Below, piece after piece: positions 25,989-34,848 of a DNA stretch of 64,000 nt (its first letter is position 1; each line of letters opens with the position of its first letter). The translations under genes were made by a program, and so were the position numbers. The DNA is from CAIQPV01 sp964480365. GTDB lineage: Bacteria > Pseudomonadota > Gammaproteobacteria > Burkholderiales > Gallionellaceae. The notes below the pieces were generated by a model that did no database searches, had not been told where the DNA came from, and saw nothing but the letters and a program-made list of their open reading frames with translations. The DNA is taken from positions 1-64,000 of the forward strand of contig CAYZPM010000011.1 in assembly GCA_964480365.1 (NCBI GenBank), given 5' to 3'.

Positions 25989-28973
25989 ATGAACAAGCAA
26001 TCCAAAGTCAATGGCTGGTTCAATTCGATCAGAATTCGATTCACCATCGTATTGCTGTTAATGAGCATTGTTCCCGCCGTAACAGTTGGCTGGGTAGCTC
26101 ACAATCTGGTATTCGAGAGTATCCGGTCAGAACGCATCAAGACAGTGGGGCAGGTTGCCGATGCCAAGCATACCCAACTGGTCATGGTTCTGACGCGATC
26201 CAACGACAGGGCAAAGTTATTTCTCTCAAACTTGGGGGTTTTATGTAACGCTGCTAAGCTCAATCAGGAATGCGCCACCAAGCAGATAAAATCATACTTG
26301 GCTTCGGAAAATGCCCAAGGCGCCACACTGCATTGGAAAGGCGGAGAACGCCTGGATGTTGGAACCCCAAGAGTAACGAATGGTGAAAACATAACTTTCC
26401 AAACTGGACTACTTGCTAAACTATCCGGGACAGGCAAAGGGAACAATACCTCATATTTTATTTCGGTAGCAGATCCTAATAACGCCTTGCAACTGGAAAT
26501 AATCTACCCCTCATCGAATCTTCAGCCAATATTTGATCGTCCGACTGAGCTCGGCGAATCGGGAGAGACCTTTCTCACGGATAGCGCGGGTTATTTTGTC
26601 ACTCCAGCCAGATACCCCGCTTCGCAAGGAAATGACATCCCAATTTATGCCCACCCCATGCAAGCCTGCCTGGGCGGAAAAAATTCTGAAATGCTTGATC
26701 TGGATTACCGAAATAGGGAGATTATCCACGGATTTAGACTGGTACCAGAATTTGGTTCGGTTTGCATCATGGCTCATATTGATCAAGCCGAAGCATTCGC
26801 TCCGATAAGGGCGCTGCAAAGTAAGTTGTTCATCACTCTGTCAATATTCATCCTGCTGGTTGTTCCCATCGCCATCAATTTGGCAAGGAGGATCGCGCAA
26901 CCGGTAAAACAACTTGCTGAAACCCGGATTATTTTAGAAGAGAGCGAAAAAAAGTTTCGCATCTTGTTCGAGTCGGCTAACGATGCTCTGATGCTGTTGT
27001 CCATGGATGGGCGCATCCTGGATATAAACCGCACAGGACACGAGCGCTTGGGTTACACGAGGGAAGAAATGTTAGGTCGGCGCATCGCTGAATTCGACCC
27101 GCCGGAATATGCTGACAGGGTACCCGAACGATTTGCAAAACTAATGCGTGATGGGCAGGCGACCTTTGAGTCTGCACATGTGCGCAAAGACGGATCAAAA
27201 ATGCCGGTGGAGATCAACGCCAAAGTGGTTGAGTTGGACGGAGAAAAGTGTTTGTACAGTGTGATTCGCGACATCACCAGGCGAAAACAGGCCGAAACCG
27301 AACTTCGTATCGCTTCAGTGGCCTTCGAGTCGCAAGAAGGCATGATGATCACCGATGCCAATAACGTGATCTTGCGGGTGAATCAGGCGTTCACTGAAAC
27401 CACCGGTTATTCGGCTGAGGAATTAGTGGGGCAAACACCTCGTCTGCTCAAATCAGGCCGCCATGATGCGGCTTTTTATTCTGAGATGTGGGAATGTATT
27501 CTTCATACCGGAACATGGCAAGGCGAAATCTGGGATCGGCGCAAGAATGGAGAAATTTACCCAAAATGGTTAACCATCACGGCCATAAAGGACAAAACTG
27601 GAACAGTTACCCACTACGTTGGCACCCAAACCGATATTACAACACGCAAGGCAGCAGAAGAGGCAATCAAAAACCTGGCGTTCTATGACCCTCTTACCCG
27701 CCTGCCCAACCGGCGACTTCTGCTAGACCGGCTTCAGCACTCCTTGGCTTCCAGCGTGCGTAGTGGCAGGAAAGGTGCGCTACTGTTTGTTGACTTGGAC
27801 AATTTCAAGACACTCAACGACACTTTCGGCCATGACATCGGGGATCTCCTCTTGCAACATGTTGGGCAACGTCTGGAATCCTGCGTGCGCGAAGGCGACA
27901 CCGTGGCCCGTCTGGGCGGCGACGAGTTCGTGGTGATGCTGGAAGACCTGAACAAAAATGATATTGAAGCTGCGGCACAGACTGAGGCTATTGGCGAGAA
28001 AATACTCGATTCGCTCAATCAGCCCTACCAGCTCGCCACGCACGAACACCACAGCACCCCCAGCATCGGTATGACCCTATTCAACGGACATCAGCAGACA
28101 ATTGAGGAGCTGTTGAAGCAAGCTGACATTGCCATGTATCAGGCCAAGAAAGCTGGCCGCAACACCCTGCGCTTCTTCGAACCGCAGATGCAGGATACGA
28201 TCACTACCCGTGCAGCCATCGAAAACGAACTACGCAAGGCACTTAAGAACCAGCAATTCCATTTGTATTATCAAATCCAGGTTGACGATTCGCACCGCCC
28301 GTTGGGCGCGGAAGCATTGATTCGCTGGATACATCCTGAACGCGGGTTGGTATCTCCCGCACAATTTATTCCGCTGGCAGAAGAAACCGGGCTGATACTG
28401 CCCATCGGCCAATGGGTTCTGGATACGGCCTGCGCCCAACTCAAGGCATGGCAGCAAGAAGCGCTCACCCGCGACCTCGTTCTGGCAGTGAACGTGAGTG
28501 CCAATCAATTTCACCAAGCTGATTTCGTGGCTCAAGTGCAAGCTGCCGTGCAACGCCATGCCATCAACCCGATGTTACTTAAGCTGGAACTGACAGAGAG
28601 TATGCTATTTGAGAACATCGAAGAGATTATTGCCACTATGAACGTATTGAAAGAAATCGGTGTTCTGTTCTCATTGGACGACTTCGGCACCGGCTATTCG
28701 TCCTTGCAATATCTCAAACGGTTGCCGCTCAATCAGCTCAAGATTGACCAGTCGTTCGTACGCGATATTGCCGTCGACAACAGCGACAAAGCAATTGTAA
28801 GCACCATCATTGTCATGGCACAAAGCCTTGGGTTGGATGCTATTGCCGAAGGGGTAGAGACGGAAGAGCAAAGGCAATTCCTCCTTGACACAGGCTGTAC
28901 TCACTACCAAGGATATCTGTTTGGAAAGCCAGTACCGATTGCGCAGTTTGAAGCGCAACTAAAGCAAGGTTGA
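25989..28973 (+). CDS. Membrane sensor with PAS-PAS-GGDEF-EAL
   Basis: The protein has 994 residues and makes and/or degrades cyclic-di-GMP. A first membrane helix lies at about 17-37 and a second at about 282-302. Between them is a periplasmic sensor of about 240 residues, probably Cache-like. Two PAS domains follow (about 320-440 and 445-570; the second ends in VGTQTDITTRKAAEEAI). The GGDEF domain has an intact GGDEF at 643-647 and an inhibitory RxxD site five residues before it (REGD). The EAL domain begins at 775 (EALIRW) and keeps DDFGTGYSSL and EGVET. Both catalytic motifs look intact, so activity could go either way. The gene follows a LuxR regulator after 260 bp. Confidence 0.94.
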   Translation: MNKQSKVNGWFNSIRIRFTIVLLLMSIVPAVTVGWVAHNLVFESIRSERIKTVGQVADAKHTQLVMVLTRSNDRAKLFLSNLGVLCNAAKLNQECATKQIKSYLASENAQGATLHWKGGERLDVGTPRVTNGENITFQTGLLAKLSGTGKGNNTSYFISVADPNNALQLEIIYPSSNLQPIFDRPTELGESGETFLTDSAGYFVTPARYPASQGNDIPIYAHPMQACLGGKNSEMLDLDYRNREIIHGFRLVPEFGSVCIMAHIDQAEAFAPIRALQSKLFITLSIFILLVVPIAINLARRIAQPVKQLAETRIILEESEKKFRILFESANDALMLLSMDGRILDINRTGHERLGYTREEMLGRRIAEFDPPEYADRVPERFAKLMRDGQATFESAHVRKDGSKMPVEINAKVVELDGEKCLYSVIRDITRRKQAETELRIASVAFESQEGMMITDANNVILRVNQAFTETTGYSAEELVGQTPRLLKSGRHDAAFYSEMWECILHTGTWQGEIWDRRKNGEIYPKWLTITAIKDKTGTVTHYVGTQTDITTRKAAEEAIKNLAFYDPLTRLPNRRLLLDRLQHSLASSVRSGRKGALLFVDLDNFKTLNDTFGHDIGDLLLQHVGQRLESCVREGDTVARLGGDEFVVMLEDLNKNDIEAAAQTEAIGEKILDSLNQPYQLATHEHHSTPSIGMTLFNGHQQTIEELLKQADIAMYQAKKAGRNTLRFFEPQMQDTITTRAAIENELRKALKNQQFHLYYQIQVDDSHRPLGAEALIRWIHPERGLVSPAQFIPLAEETGLILPIGQWVLDTACAQLKAWQQEALTRDLVLAVNVSANQFHQADFVAQVQAAVQRHAINPMLLKLELTESMLFENIEEIIATMNVLKEIGVLFSLDDFGTGYSSLQYLKRLPLNQLKIDQSFVRDIAVDNSDKAIVSTIIVMAQSLGLDAIAEGVETEEQRQFLLDTGCTHYQGYLFGKPVPIAQFEAQLKQG

Positions 28974-29076
28974 CTGCTATTGACTTGTAAGCCGGTTGCG
29001 ACTGCTTTGCTAAATTCTACATGGGTGATTTCAATAATTCTGTGTGACCACTTTGAGGCGTAAAACGCACCGAAAA

Positions 29077-29451
29077 ATGAAAATTACCGCTTTGCTGCAT
29101 GCTACCTTCCTGACCTCAGACCTTGAGCGTTCGCGCATTTTTTACGAGACGTTGCTAGGTTTGGAGCCTAGTTTGACACGTCCTGACCTGGGGTTTTCTG
29201 GTGTATGGTATGAAGTCGGCGCAAACCAGCAAATTCACCTGATGCTATTGCCCAATCCGGAAGCGGGGTTGCAGCGTCCGCAACATGGTGGACGTGACCG
29301 CCATGTGGCGTTGGCGGTGAACGATCTGCAAATATTGATGAGTCGGCTGGAAGCTGCGGGCATTACCTATACCTTAAGCAAATCGGGACGCCGCGCGTTG
29401 TTCTGCCGTGATCCGGATGGTAATGCGTTGGAGTTTATCGAGGCCGGATGA
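29077..29451 (+). CDS. VOC family (glyoxalase/dioxygenase fold) protein
   Basis: The protein has 124 residues, one vicinal-oxygen-chelate module pair. Typical features are the opening LLHATFLTSDLERSRIFYET, GFSGVWYEVG, RDRHVALAVNDL with a possible metal His, and the end FCRDPDGNALEFIE with a metal Glu. The fold is that of glyoxalase I and related metal enzymes; the substrate is not known. I start it at ATG 29077 because the upstream stretch does not resemble the family. No operon partner is seen; the next gene converges on it. Confidence 0.88.
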   Translation: MKITALLHATFLTSDLERSRIFYETLLGLEPSLTRPDLGFSGVWYEVGANQQIHLMLLPNPEAGLQRPQHGGRDRHVALAVNDLQILMSRLEAAGITYTLSKSGRRALFCRDPDGNALEFIEAG

Positions 29452-29510
29452 ACGGCGCACCTGCTCAACAATTGCAAGTCGCGAACTGAGGTTTTAGAAG
29501 GGAAATGGAA

Positions 29511-31589
29511 TTACGTCTTGATATCGCTTTCCAATCCCGGATAGCGAACTTGGTCAACCAACTCCTGAATTTTCTTATCCGGTGCTGGTGTCAGCAGGCT
29601 GCCGATAATGACACCGGCAAAGCCAACTGGCATCCCGAAAACACCGGCTGAGATCGGGTTAATATCCCACCATTTAGGCGCATTCACTCCAAAGAATGGA
29701 TAGGTTATATAGATGTAGTACATACACATACCCAAACCACTCAACATGCCCAGGATTGCTCCCGTTTTGTTCGCTCGCTTCCAGAAAATACCTAAAACAA
29801 GCGCAGGGAAAAATGCTGATGCCGCAATCGAGAATGCCTCACCTACCAATTGCAGGATATTTCCCGGCTTGAGCGAAGTGACATATGCAGCCAATACTGC
29901 CACCACCAATATTAGCATCTTGGAAATGAATATACGACGATCAGTTGACGCATACGGGTTGAACATTTTGAAATACACGTCATGTGTCAAAGCGTTGGCG
30001 ATAGTCATCATTAGGGCATCTGCGGTTGAAAGCGCAGCGGCCAGACCACCCGCCGCAACCAGTGCTGTCACTATATAAGGCAAGTTCGCAATTTCAGGTG
30101 TTGCCAGCACAATTAGATCGCCACCGATGGTGATCTCGCCCAGTTGCACGATTCCATCCTTGTTGATGTCGGTAACGCTCATTAGTGATTTGTCTACCGA
30201 TGCCCAAGCCGAGGCCCAGCCTGGTAACTCGGAAAAGCTGGAACCCACCAGTAAGGTATATACGTCGTACTTAACTAAAACCGCCAACGCCGGGGCGGTG
30301 AGGTATAGCAAAGAGATGAAAAGCAGCGCCCAGAAGACTGATTGTCTAGTCTCTTGCACCGATGGGGTGGTGTAAAATCGCGTCAAGATATGCGGCAGGG
30401 AAGCTGTACCAACCATCAAGCACAGCACCAGCGCCATAAAATTCTTACGCTTCTTGTCTCTAGTCGCCTCGTCCGGGCCTGCGAATGGTTCGGCATGCGC
30501 AGCAATCGGGCCAGTCTTGTCTTTGTCTAGCTTGGCTTCAAGCTGCCACATATTGCGGGCAGCAGCAACACTTTCTGGAAATTCCTCTATCTCTTGGTTG
30601 ATTGCTACGATAGCCTTGGGATCAGCATTTCCCTTCAACTTCAGTTGGGTAGTTGATTCGAGCAGTTTTGCTTTTTCTTCAGTCAAATAAGCAGCGCCAT
30701 TTGCATCCAGTGCTTTCAGTTTTGCTTCTACTTCTTCCTGTCTATGCTTGAAAATGCCTCGCACTTCTGCCTCTCGTGCACCATCCGGCGTATTTGGATC
30801 ATTTAACACATGTTCGCGTGCAGTTAGCTGGTTTAGCACAGAACCATACGATATTTGGGGTATCGGATTGCCGGTATGCTTCACCGACAACCAGATCACC
30901 GGAATCAAATACGCCACGATCAGAATAAAGTATTGCGCAATTTGTGTCCAAGTTACGGCACGCATTCCACCCATGAAATAACACACCAGAACGCTACCCA
31001 AACCGACAAATACTCCAACACTAAAATCCAATCCGGTAAACCGACTAATGATAAGCCCCATCCCGTATATTTGAGCAATCACATAGGTTAATGAACACAA
31101 TATGGTTGCGAATGCTGCGATAGCGCGAGGGAAGTTGCCGCCGTAGCGAGCTCCGATGAAATCTGGAATGGTGTATTGGCCGAACTTGCGTAGATAAGGA
31201 GCCAACAACAGAGCTACCAGACAGAAACCGCCAGTCCAGCCAAGAACGAAGGCGAGGCCATCGAAACCGGACAAATACAATGTACCTGCCAGACCGATAA
31301 AAGTCGCTGCTGACATCCAATCCGCAGCGGTTGCCAATCCGTTGAACAGTGCTGGAACCCGCCGTCCGGCAACATAATATTCTGTGACATCTGTTGTTCG
31401 GCACAAGATGCCCATTACCACATACAACAATACAGTTACCCCTAACAGGATGTACCCTAGCGCTTTGTTAGGTACACCCATCTGTTCGAGGATGGCCAGC
31501 ATGACGATTAATCCAATGAACCCACCCGCGTAGAGAGCATAGTAACGTTTGAGTTGCGCGGAAAAGAGTGCTTGCTTCTGTTCGGCCAT
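29511..31589 (-). CDS. Sodium/solute symporter large subunit (VC_2705-like)
   Basis: This inner-membrane transporter has 692 residues and belongs to the SSS family. The family core is clear: TDVTEYYVAGRRVPALFNG, ATAADWMSAATFIGLAG, RKFGQYTIPDFIGARYGG, and ALSTADALMMTIANALTHD near residue 530. Its small partner, a DUF4212 protein, lies directly upstream with a one-base stop/start overlap, the usual pair for this type. Two features are odd. A charged, helical insert occupies about residues 240-385. An EF-hand-like loop, DINKDGIVQLGE, lies at 474-485 with all usual ligands (D1, N3, D5, G6, E12). The substrate is probably a small organic acid; the TctD/TctE-like pair across the divergent promoter is the likely regulator. 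Confidence 0.92.
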   Translation of the reverse strand: MAEQKQALFSAQLKRYYALYAGGFIGLIVMLAILEQMGVPNKALGYILLGVTVLLYVVMGILCRTTDVTEYYVAGRRVPALFNGLATAADWMSAATFIGLAGTLYLSGFDGLAFVLGWTGGFCLVALLLAPYLRKFGQYTIPDFIGARYGGNFPRAIAAFATILCSLTYVIAQIYGMGLIISRFTGLDFSVGVFVGLGSVLVCYFMGGMRAVTWTQIAQYFILIVAYLIPVIWLSVKHTGNPIPQISYGSVLNQLTAREHVLNDPNTPDGAREAEVRGIFKHRQEEVEAKLKALDANGAAYLTEEKAKLLESTTQLKLKGNADPKAIVAINQEIEEFPESVAAARNMWQLEAKLDKDKTGPIAAHAEPFAGPDEATRDKKRKNFMALVLCLMVGTASLPHILTRFYTTPSVQETRQSVFWALLFISLLYLTAPALAVLVKYDVYTLLVGSSFSELPGWASAWASVDKSLMSVTDINKDGIVQLGEITIGGDLIVLATPEIANLPYIVTALVAAGGLAAALSTADALMMTIANALTHDVYFKMFNPYASTDRRIFISKMLILVVAVLAAYVTSLKPGNILQLVGEAFSIAASAFFPALVLGIFWKRANKTGAILGMLSGLGMCMYYIYITYPFFGVNAPKWWDINPISAGVFGMPVGFAGVIIGSLLTPAPDKKIQELVDQVRYPGLESDIKT

Positions 31590-31852
31590 TACTTGTCTTC
31601 TTCTTGTGCGTTGTATTCTCTATCCAACTTGCCCATTCGGTAGGCGTAATATCCGACCAGCATTACGTAGATTAATAAGGCTCCTTGGGCTGCCATGTAG
31701 AATGGAAAAGGGAAACCCATAATGGTGACAAACTGCAAATCTCTGGCGAACCAACTGACGACGAAAGTTGCGATGAACCAGATCAACAGCAGCAGCGCTG
31801 TCAGCCTCAGATTCTTATGCCAGTATTGTCGGTGTTTATCAGTAAGCTGCAT
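31589..31852 (-). CDS. Symporter small subunit, DUF4212 family
   Basis: This membrane protein of 87 residues has two helices (about 17-37 and 50-72), with the family opening KHRQYWHKNLRLTALLLLIW and the end GYYAYRMGKLDREYN. It is always found with a large SSS subunit, here the gene at 29511, whose start overlaps this stop by one base. GAGGGAAG precedes ATG 31852. It is divergent from the response regulator at 32015, with 162 bp between. Confidence 0.93.
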   Translation of the reverse strand: MQLTDKHRQYWHKNLRLTALLLLIWFIATFVVSWFARDLQFVTIMGFPFPFYMAAQGALLIYVMLVGYYAYRMGKLDREYNAQEEDK

Positions 31853-32014
31853 ACTTCCCTCGGATTTGTAGCGAATCAGCTTGGTTGCCGATTTTACCCC
31901 GGAGTGTCACCATTTTTTGACTTTTCCATCCCGCCAATTAAAATAGCTCTGGCACAAAGGCATATAGTTTATCCTTCTTCCCACACCCTTAAGTTTCACG
32001 ACTACTTCCACAAC

Positions 32015-32689
32015 ATGCGTATTCTGATTGCCGAGGATGATGAGGTGTTGGCCGATGGCCTCACCCGTGCCATGCAGCAGGCTGGCTATGCCGTGGATCG
32101 CGTTGGGGATGGTTCGGAAGCGGATGCAATCCTGATGGGGGGGCAACCTTTCGACTTGGTCATTCTCGACCTTCAGTTGCCGAAGCTTGATGGTTTCACC
32201 GTATTGCGCAACCTGCGCGCGCGCAATCAGCAGGTACCGGTCATTATTCTCACTGCACGTGATGGTGTGCAAGACCGCGTCAAGGGGCTTGATCTTGGCG
32301 CTGATGATTATCTGTCCAAGCCTTTCAATCTGCAAGAGCTGGAAGCTCGCACCCGTGCCCTGCTCAGGCGTGGTCAATGCGGAACCAATCCTTTGTTGAC
32401 TTGCGGTTTACTCACGTTTGATAGTGTTGAGCGACGTGCCGCGATAGACGGAAAACCGCTAGACCTCACGACACGGGAGCTGGGAGTTCTGGAGGCGTTG
32501 ATGTTGCGCGCCGGGCGTGTCATCACCAAGGAGCAACTGCTGGAACGACTTTACAGTTATGAGGAAGAGGCCAGCAACAATGCCATCGAAGTTTATATAC
32601 ACCGCCTGAGAAAAAAGACAGCACCCGCCGGAGTGACCATCCACACTATTCGCGGACTGGGTTACGTCATCGACAACCTGCCTCCGTGA
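32015..32689 (+). CDS. OmpR-type response regulator (TctD/QseB-like)
   Basis: The protein has 224 residues: receiver with acidic pair EDD (7-9), phospho-acceptor Asp52 in VILDLQLPKLDGF and Lys in YLSKPF, then a winged-helix DNA-binding domain with LTTRELGVLEALMLRAGRV and EVYIHRLRKK and the end TIRGLGYVI. ATG 32015 is the first Met giving a normal receiver start; no ribosome site is obvious. It is followed after 6 bp by its sensor kinase. Being divergent from the symporter genes at 29511-31852, it probably controls them, as TctD/TctE controls tricarboxylate uptake. Confidence 0.93.
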   Translation: MRILIAEDDEVLADGLTRAMQQAGYAVDRVGDGSEADAILMGGQPFDLVILDLQLPKLDGFTVLRNLRARNQQVPVIILTARDGVQDRVKGLDLGADDYLSKPFNLQELEARTRALLRRGQCGTNPLLTCGLLTFDSVERRAAIDGKPLDLTTRELGVLEALMLRAGRVITKEQLLERLYSYEEEASNNAIEVYIHRLRKKTAPAGVTIHTIRGLGYVIDNLPP

Positions 32690-32695
32690 GTTACC

Positions 32696-34087
32696 ATGAG
32701 CGCCAAGGAAAACAACATCCTTTCCCTGCGCAGCTACCTCATGCAGAGGTTGCTGATCTCACTTTATCTGTTGTGGCTGGTCAGCACTGTCGTAGGCTAC
32801 TTCGCTACTATCAATTATGCCAACCAACCGTACGACCTGGTGTTGCTGCAACGTGCCAACGATGTCGCAGAACAACTCAAGCTGGGAAGCGGATCTGAAC
32901 AATTCAACGTAGTGCCATCCCTTCCGGACGGCTCGGATCCCGGCATGCCGGATCGGGTGGTTTATACCGTCACCGATAGTGAAGGCAGAAAGCTTGCCGG
33001 TAACGGCGACACGCTGCGCCCGCTCTCCTATCGACGCGGCAGGCTAGGCCCTTTATTCAGCGACGGTGAGCGCGAAGGACAAAAGATGCGCATGGTCAGC
33101 CTCACCTTCCCTTCCAATGGCAATCTGCTCCAGTTGCATGTTTCAGAAACTACACAACAACGTCAGGCACTCATTCGCGGCATTCTTGCCAACATCGTCA
33201 TTCCTGAGCTATTGCTTACCCTGATTGCCCTTGGAGTGGTTTGGTACGGATTGAAGCAAGGTTTGCGGCCGCTCGAACGCTTGCGTCATGAAGTAGTTAA
33301 CAGACGACGCGACGACCTGAGCCAGCTCGATGGCAGCAAAGCGCCCGCCGAAGTGAGACCGCTGATCGATGCCGTCAACGATCTGCTGGAACGCTTGAAG
33401 CAAGTGATGGCGGCACAGCAACGATTCGTCGCCGATGCAGCGCACCAGTTGCGTACCCCGTTCGCCGGACTAAAGACACAATCCGAATTGGCATTGCGCA
33501 CGAGCGACCCGGAACGAAAACAACACGCGCTCGAATATGTCCTTATCAGCACCCAGCATGGCATCCGTCTGGTCAATCAGCTTCTGGCACTGGCTCGCAA
33601 TGAGCCGGGCGGACAGGGTGCCAATAATTTCACGCCACTGAACCTCAACCAATTGGCACAGGAGTGCACCGTCAACTGGGTGCAGATGGCTCTGGAAAAG
33701 AGCATCGACATCGGTTACGAAGGCGCTCCCGCCCCGGTAACGGTGCAAGGAGATGCGACCAACCTGACGGAGATGCTCAACAACCTTGTCGACAACGCGA
33801 TCCGCTATACCCCTGCGGGCGGACACATCACCGTCAGCGTCAGTGCGGCTCAGCATTGGGCAGAACTGTGCGTGGAAGACAACGGCCCCGGAATTGCCCC
33901 GCAACACCGCGAGCGCGTATTCGAACGTTTCTACCGCATCCTCGGTAGCGGTCAGAGCGGCAGCGGATTGGGTCTGGCTATCGTCTCCGAAGTCGCCAAG
34001 CATCATCGCGCCGAACTTAAACTGGATGATGGAAACGGTGGGATCGGAACTCGCATCAGCATACGTTTCCCGCGTTACACCATCTGA
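32696..34087 (+). CDS. Sensor histidine kinase (TctE/QseC-like)
   Basis: The protein has 463 residues: first membrane helix at about 18-38, a periplasmic sensor of about 120 residues resembling the TctE N-terminal domain, second helix at about 163-185, then a linker, the phospho-acceptor His250 in DAAHQLRTPFAG, and an ATP-binding domain with NLVDNAIRYTP, VEDNGPGIAP and GSGLGLAIVSEV. All catalytic boxes are intact. It works with the regulator at 32015. The target is probably the divergent symporter, and the signal may be its substrate. Confidence 0.94.
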   Translation: MSAKENNILSLRSYLMQRLLISLYLLWLVSTVVGYFATINYANQPYDLVLLQRANDVAEQLKLGSGSEQFNVVPSLPDGSDPGMPDRVVYTVTDSEGRKLAGNGDTLRPLSYRRGRLGPLFSDGEREGQKMRMVSLTFPSNGNLLQLHVSETTQQRQALIRGILANIVIPELLLTLIALGVVWYGLKQGLRPLERLRHEVVNRRRDDLSQLDGSKAPAEVRPLIDAVNDLLERLKQVMAAQQRFVADAAHQLRTPFAGLKTQSELALRTSDPERKQHALEYVLISTQHGIRLVNQLLALARNEPGGQGANNFTPLNLNQLAQECTVNWVQMALEKSIDIGYEGAPAPVTVQGDATNLTEMLNNLVDNAIRYTPAGGHITVSVSAAQHWAELCVEDNGPGIAPQHRERVFERFYRILGSGQSGSGLGLAIVSEVAKHHRAELKLDDGNGGIGTRISIRFPRYTI

Positions 34088-34256
34088 TGCTACGGGTAGA
34101 GCCATTACTACATTTGGACTATGCCGGAGATTACCGCACTTCCACAGCATAAGTGCCGGATGAAGGGACACAATGGATGTTGTCATAACTGGATGCGCCG
34201 CAACCGCATTTACGAATATACTGCGCACCTTAAACTATTGAATCGGGAGGAGAGAA

Positions 34257-34415
34257 GTGACATCAGCTAATCGTAACGAGTCCTCTACTCGCTCCGAGCT
34301 GATTGACACCCAACTTGCCCGCGCTGGATGGTCAAAGAATCGCAGGGCATTTGTGGAGGAGTTTGCGCTACAGGCATCCTCGCCTGACCCTTTATATAGC
34401 GCGCAAAAAATTTAA
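34257..34415 (+). pseudogene. N-terminal remnant of a type I restriction HsdR-like gene
   Basis: A strong ribosome site (GGGAGGA, 34244-34250) leads to GTG 34257 and a 52-codon reading that begins TSANRNESSTRSELIDTQLA and continues RAGWSKNRR. This resembles the very N-terminus of HsdR and related restriction helicases (…E..TR.ELID..L..AGW). The similarity ends near codon 35 and a stop follows at 34413. A real HsdR would have about 900 residues or more, so this is a fossil. dinD and rhuM, frequent passengers of type I restriction loci, lie just downstream. Confidence 0.4.
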
Positions 34416-34560
34416 TTTGCCGACTACGTACTGGGTGAGTGTTCCGAAAGAGATCGCACAACAAACCTTCTGCCGCGATGCGGACGATGACAAGTTTATC
34501 CATGCCGCTAGCCTTCTTAAATCTTGCAACCTGAAATCCCGAAATACCAAATACGCATAG
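34411..34560 (+). pseudogene. C-terminal remnant of a PIN-domain toxin gene
   Basis: The reading FNLPTTYWVSVPKEIAQQTF then CRDADDDKFIHAASLL ends at 34558-34560. The central CRD-DDDKF--AA pattern is that of PIN-domain RNase toxins near their C-terminal catalytic acids. The rest of the domain, about 90 residues, is missing and the end (KSCNLKSRNTKYA) is not PIN-like. It abuts the HsdR-like fragment, so the junction is probably a deletion scar. Call based on one motif only. Confidence 0.35.
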
Positions 34561-34848
34561 TTTTATAGCGCCGCAACATTGACAACTCCGGACGAACTCT
34601 CATACAGTGCTCCAACTTGCAAATCTGCCACACGCATAGACCGCCAGCGAAAAAGAAAAAGCTGGCGGCGAAGGCAAAGAAGGTAAAGGCTGAAAAGAAG
34701 AAAAAATCGAAAAATTTATCATATTGAATTGTTCAGATTTTGGGTTTTTCTGTTTCGTTTAAAACGATTTAATCTGGCGCATATAAAAATAATTGCCGCA
34801 ATACCTAATACTATTTCCTGAATCCTTTCGGCTTTTCTGTGATTATCT

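Noticed and set aside
34600..34730. Lys/Ala-rich reading ending at 34728 (PPAKKKKLAAKAKK…)
   Set aside because: It looks like the tail of a histone-like protein, but no upstream domain or start could be found. The run of A-rich DNA may give this by chance.
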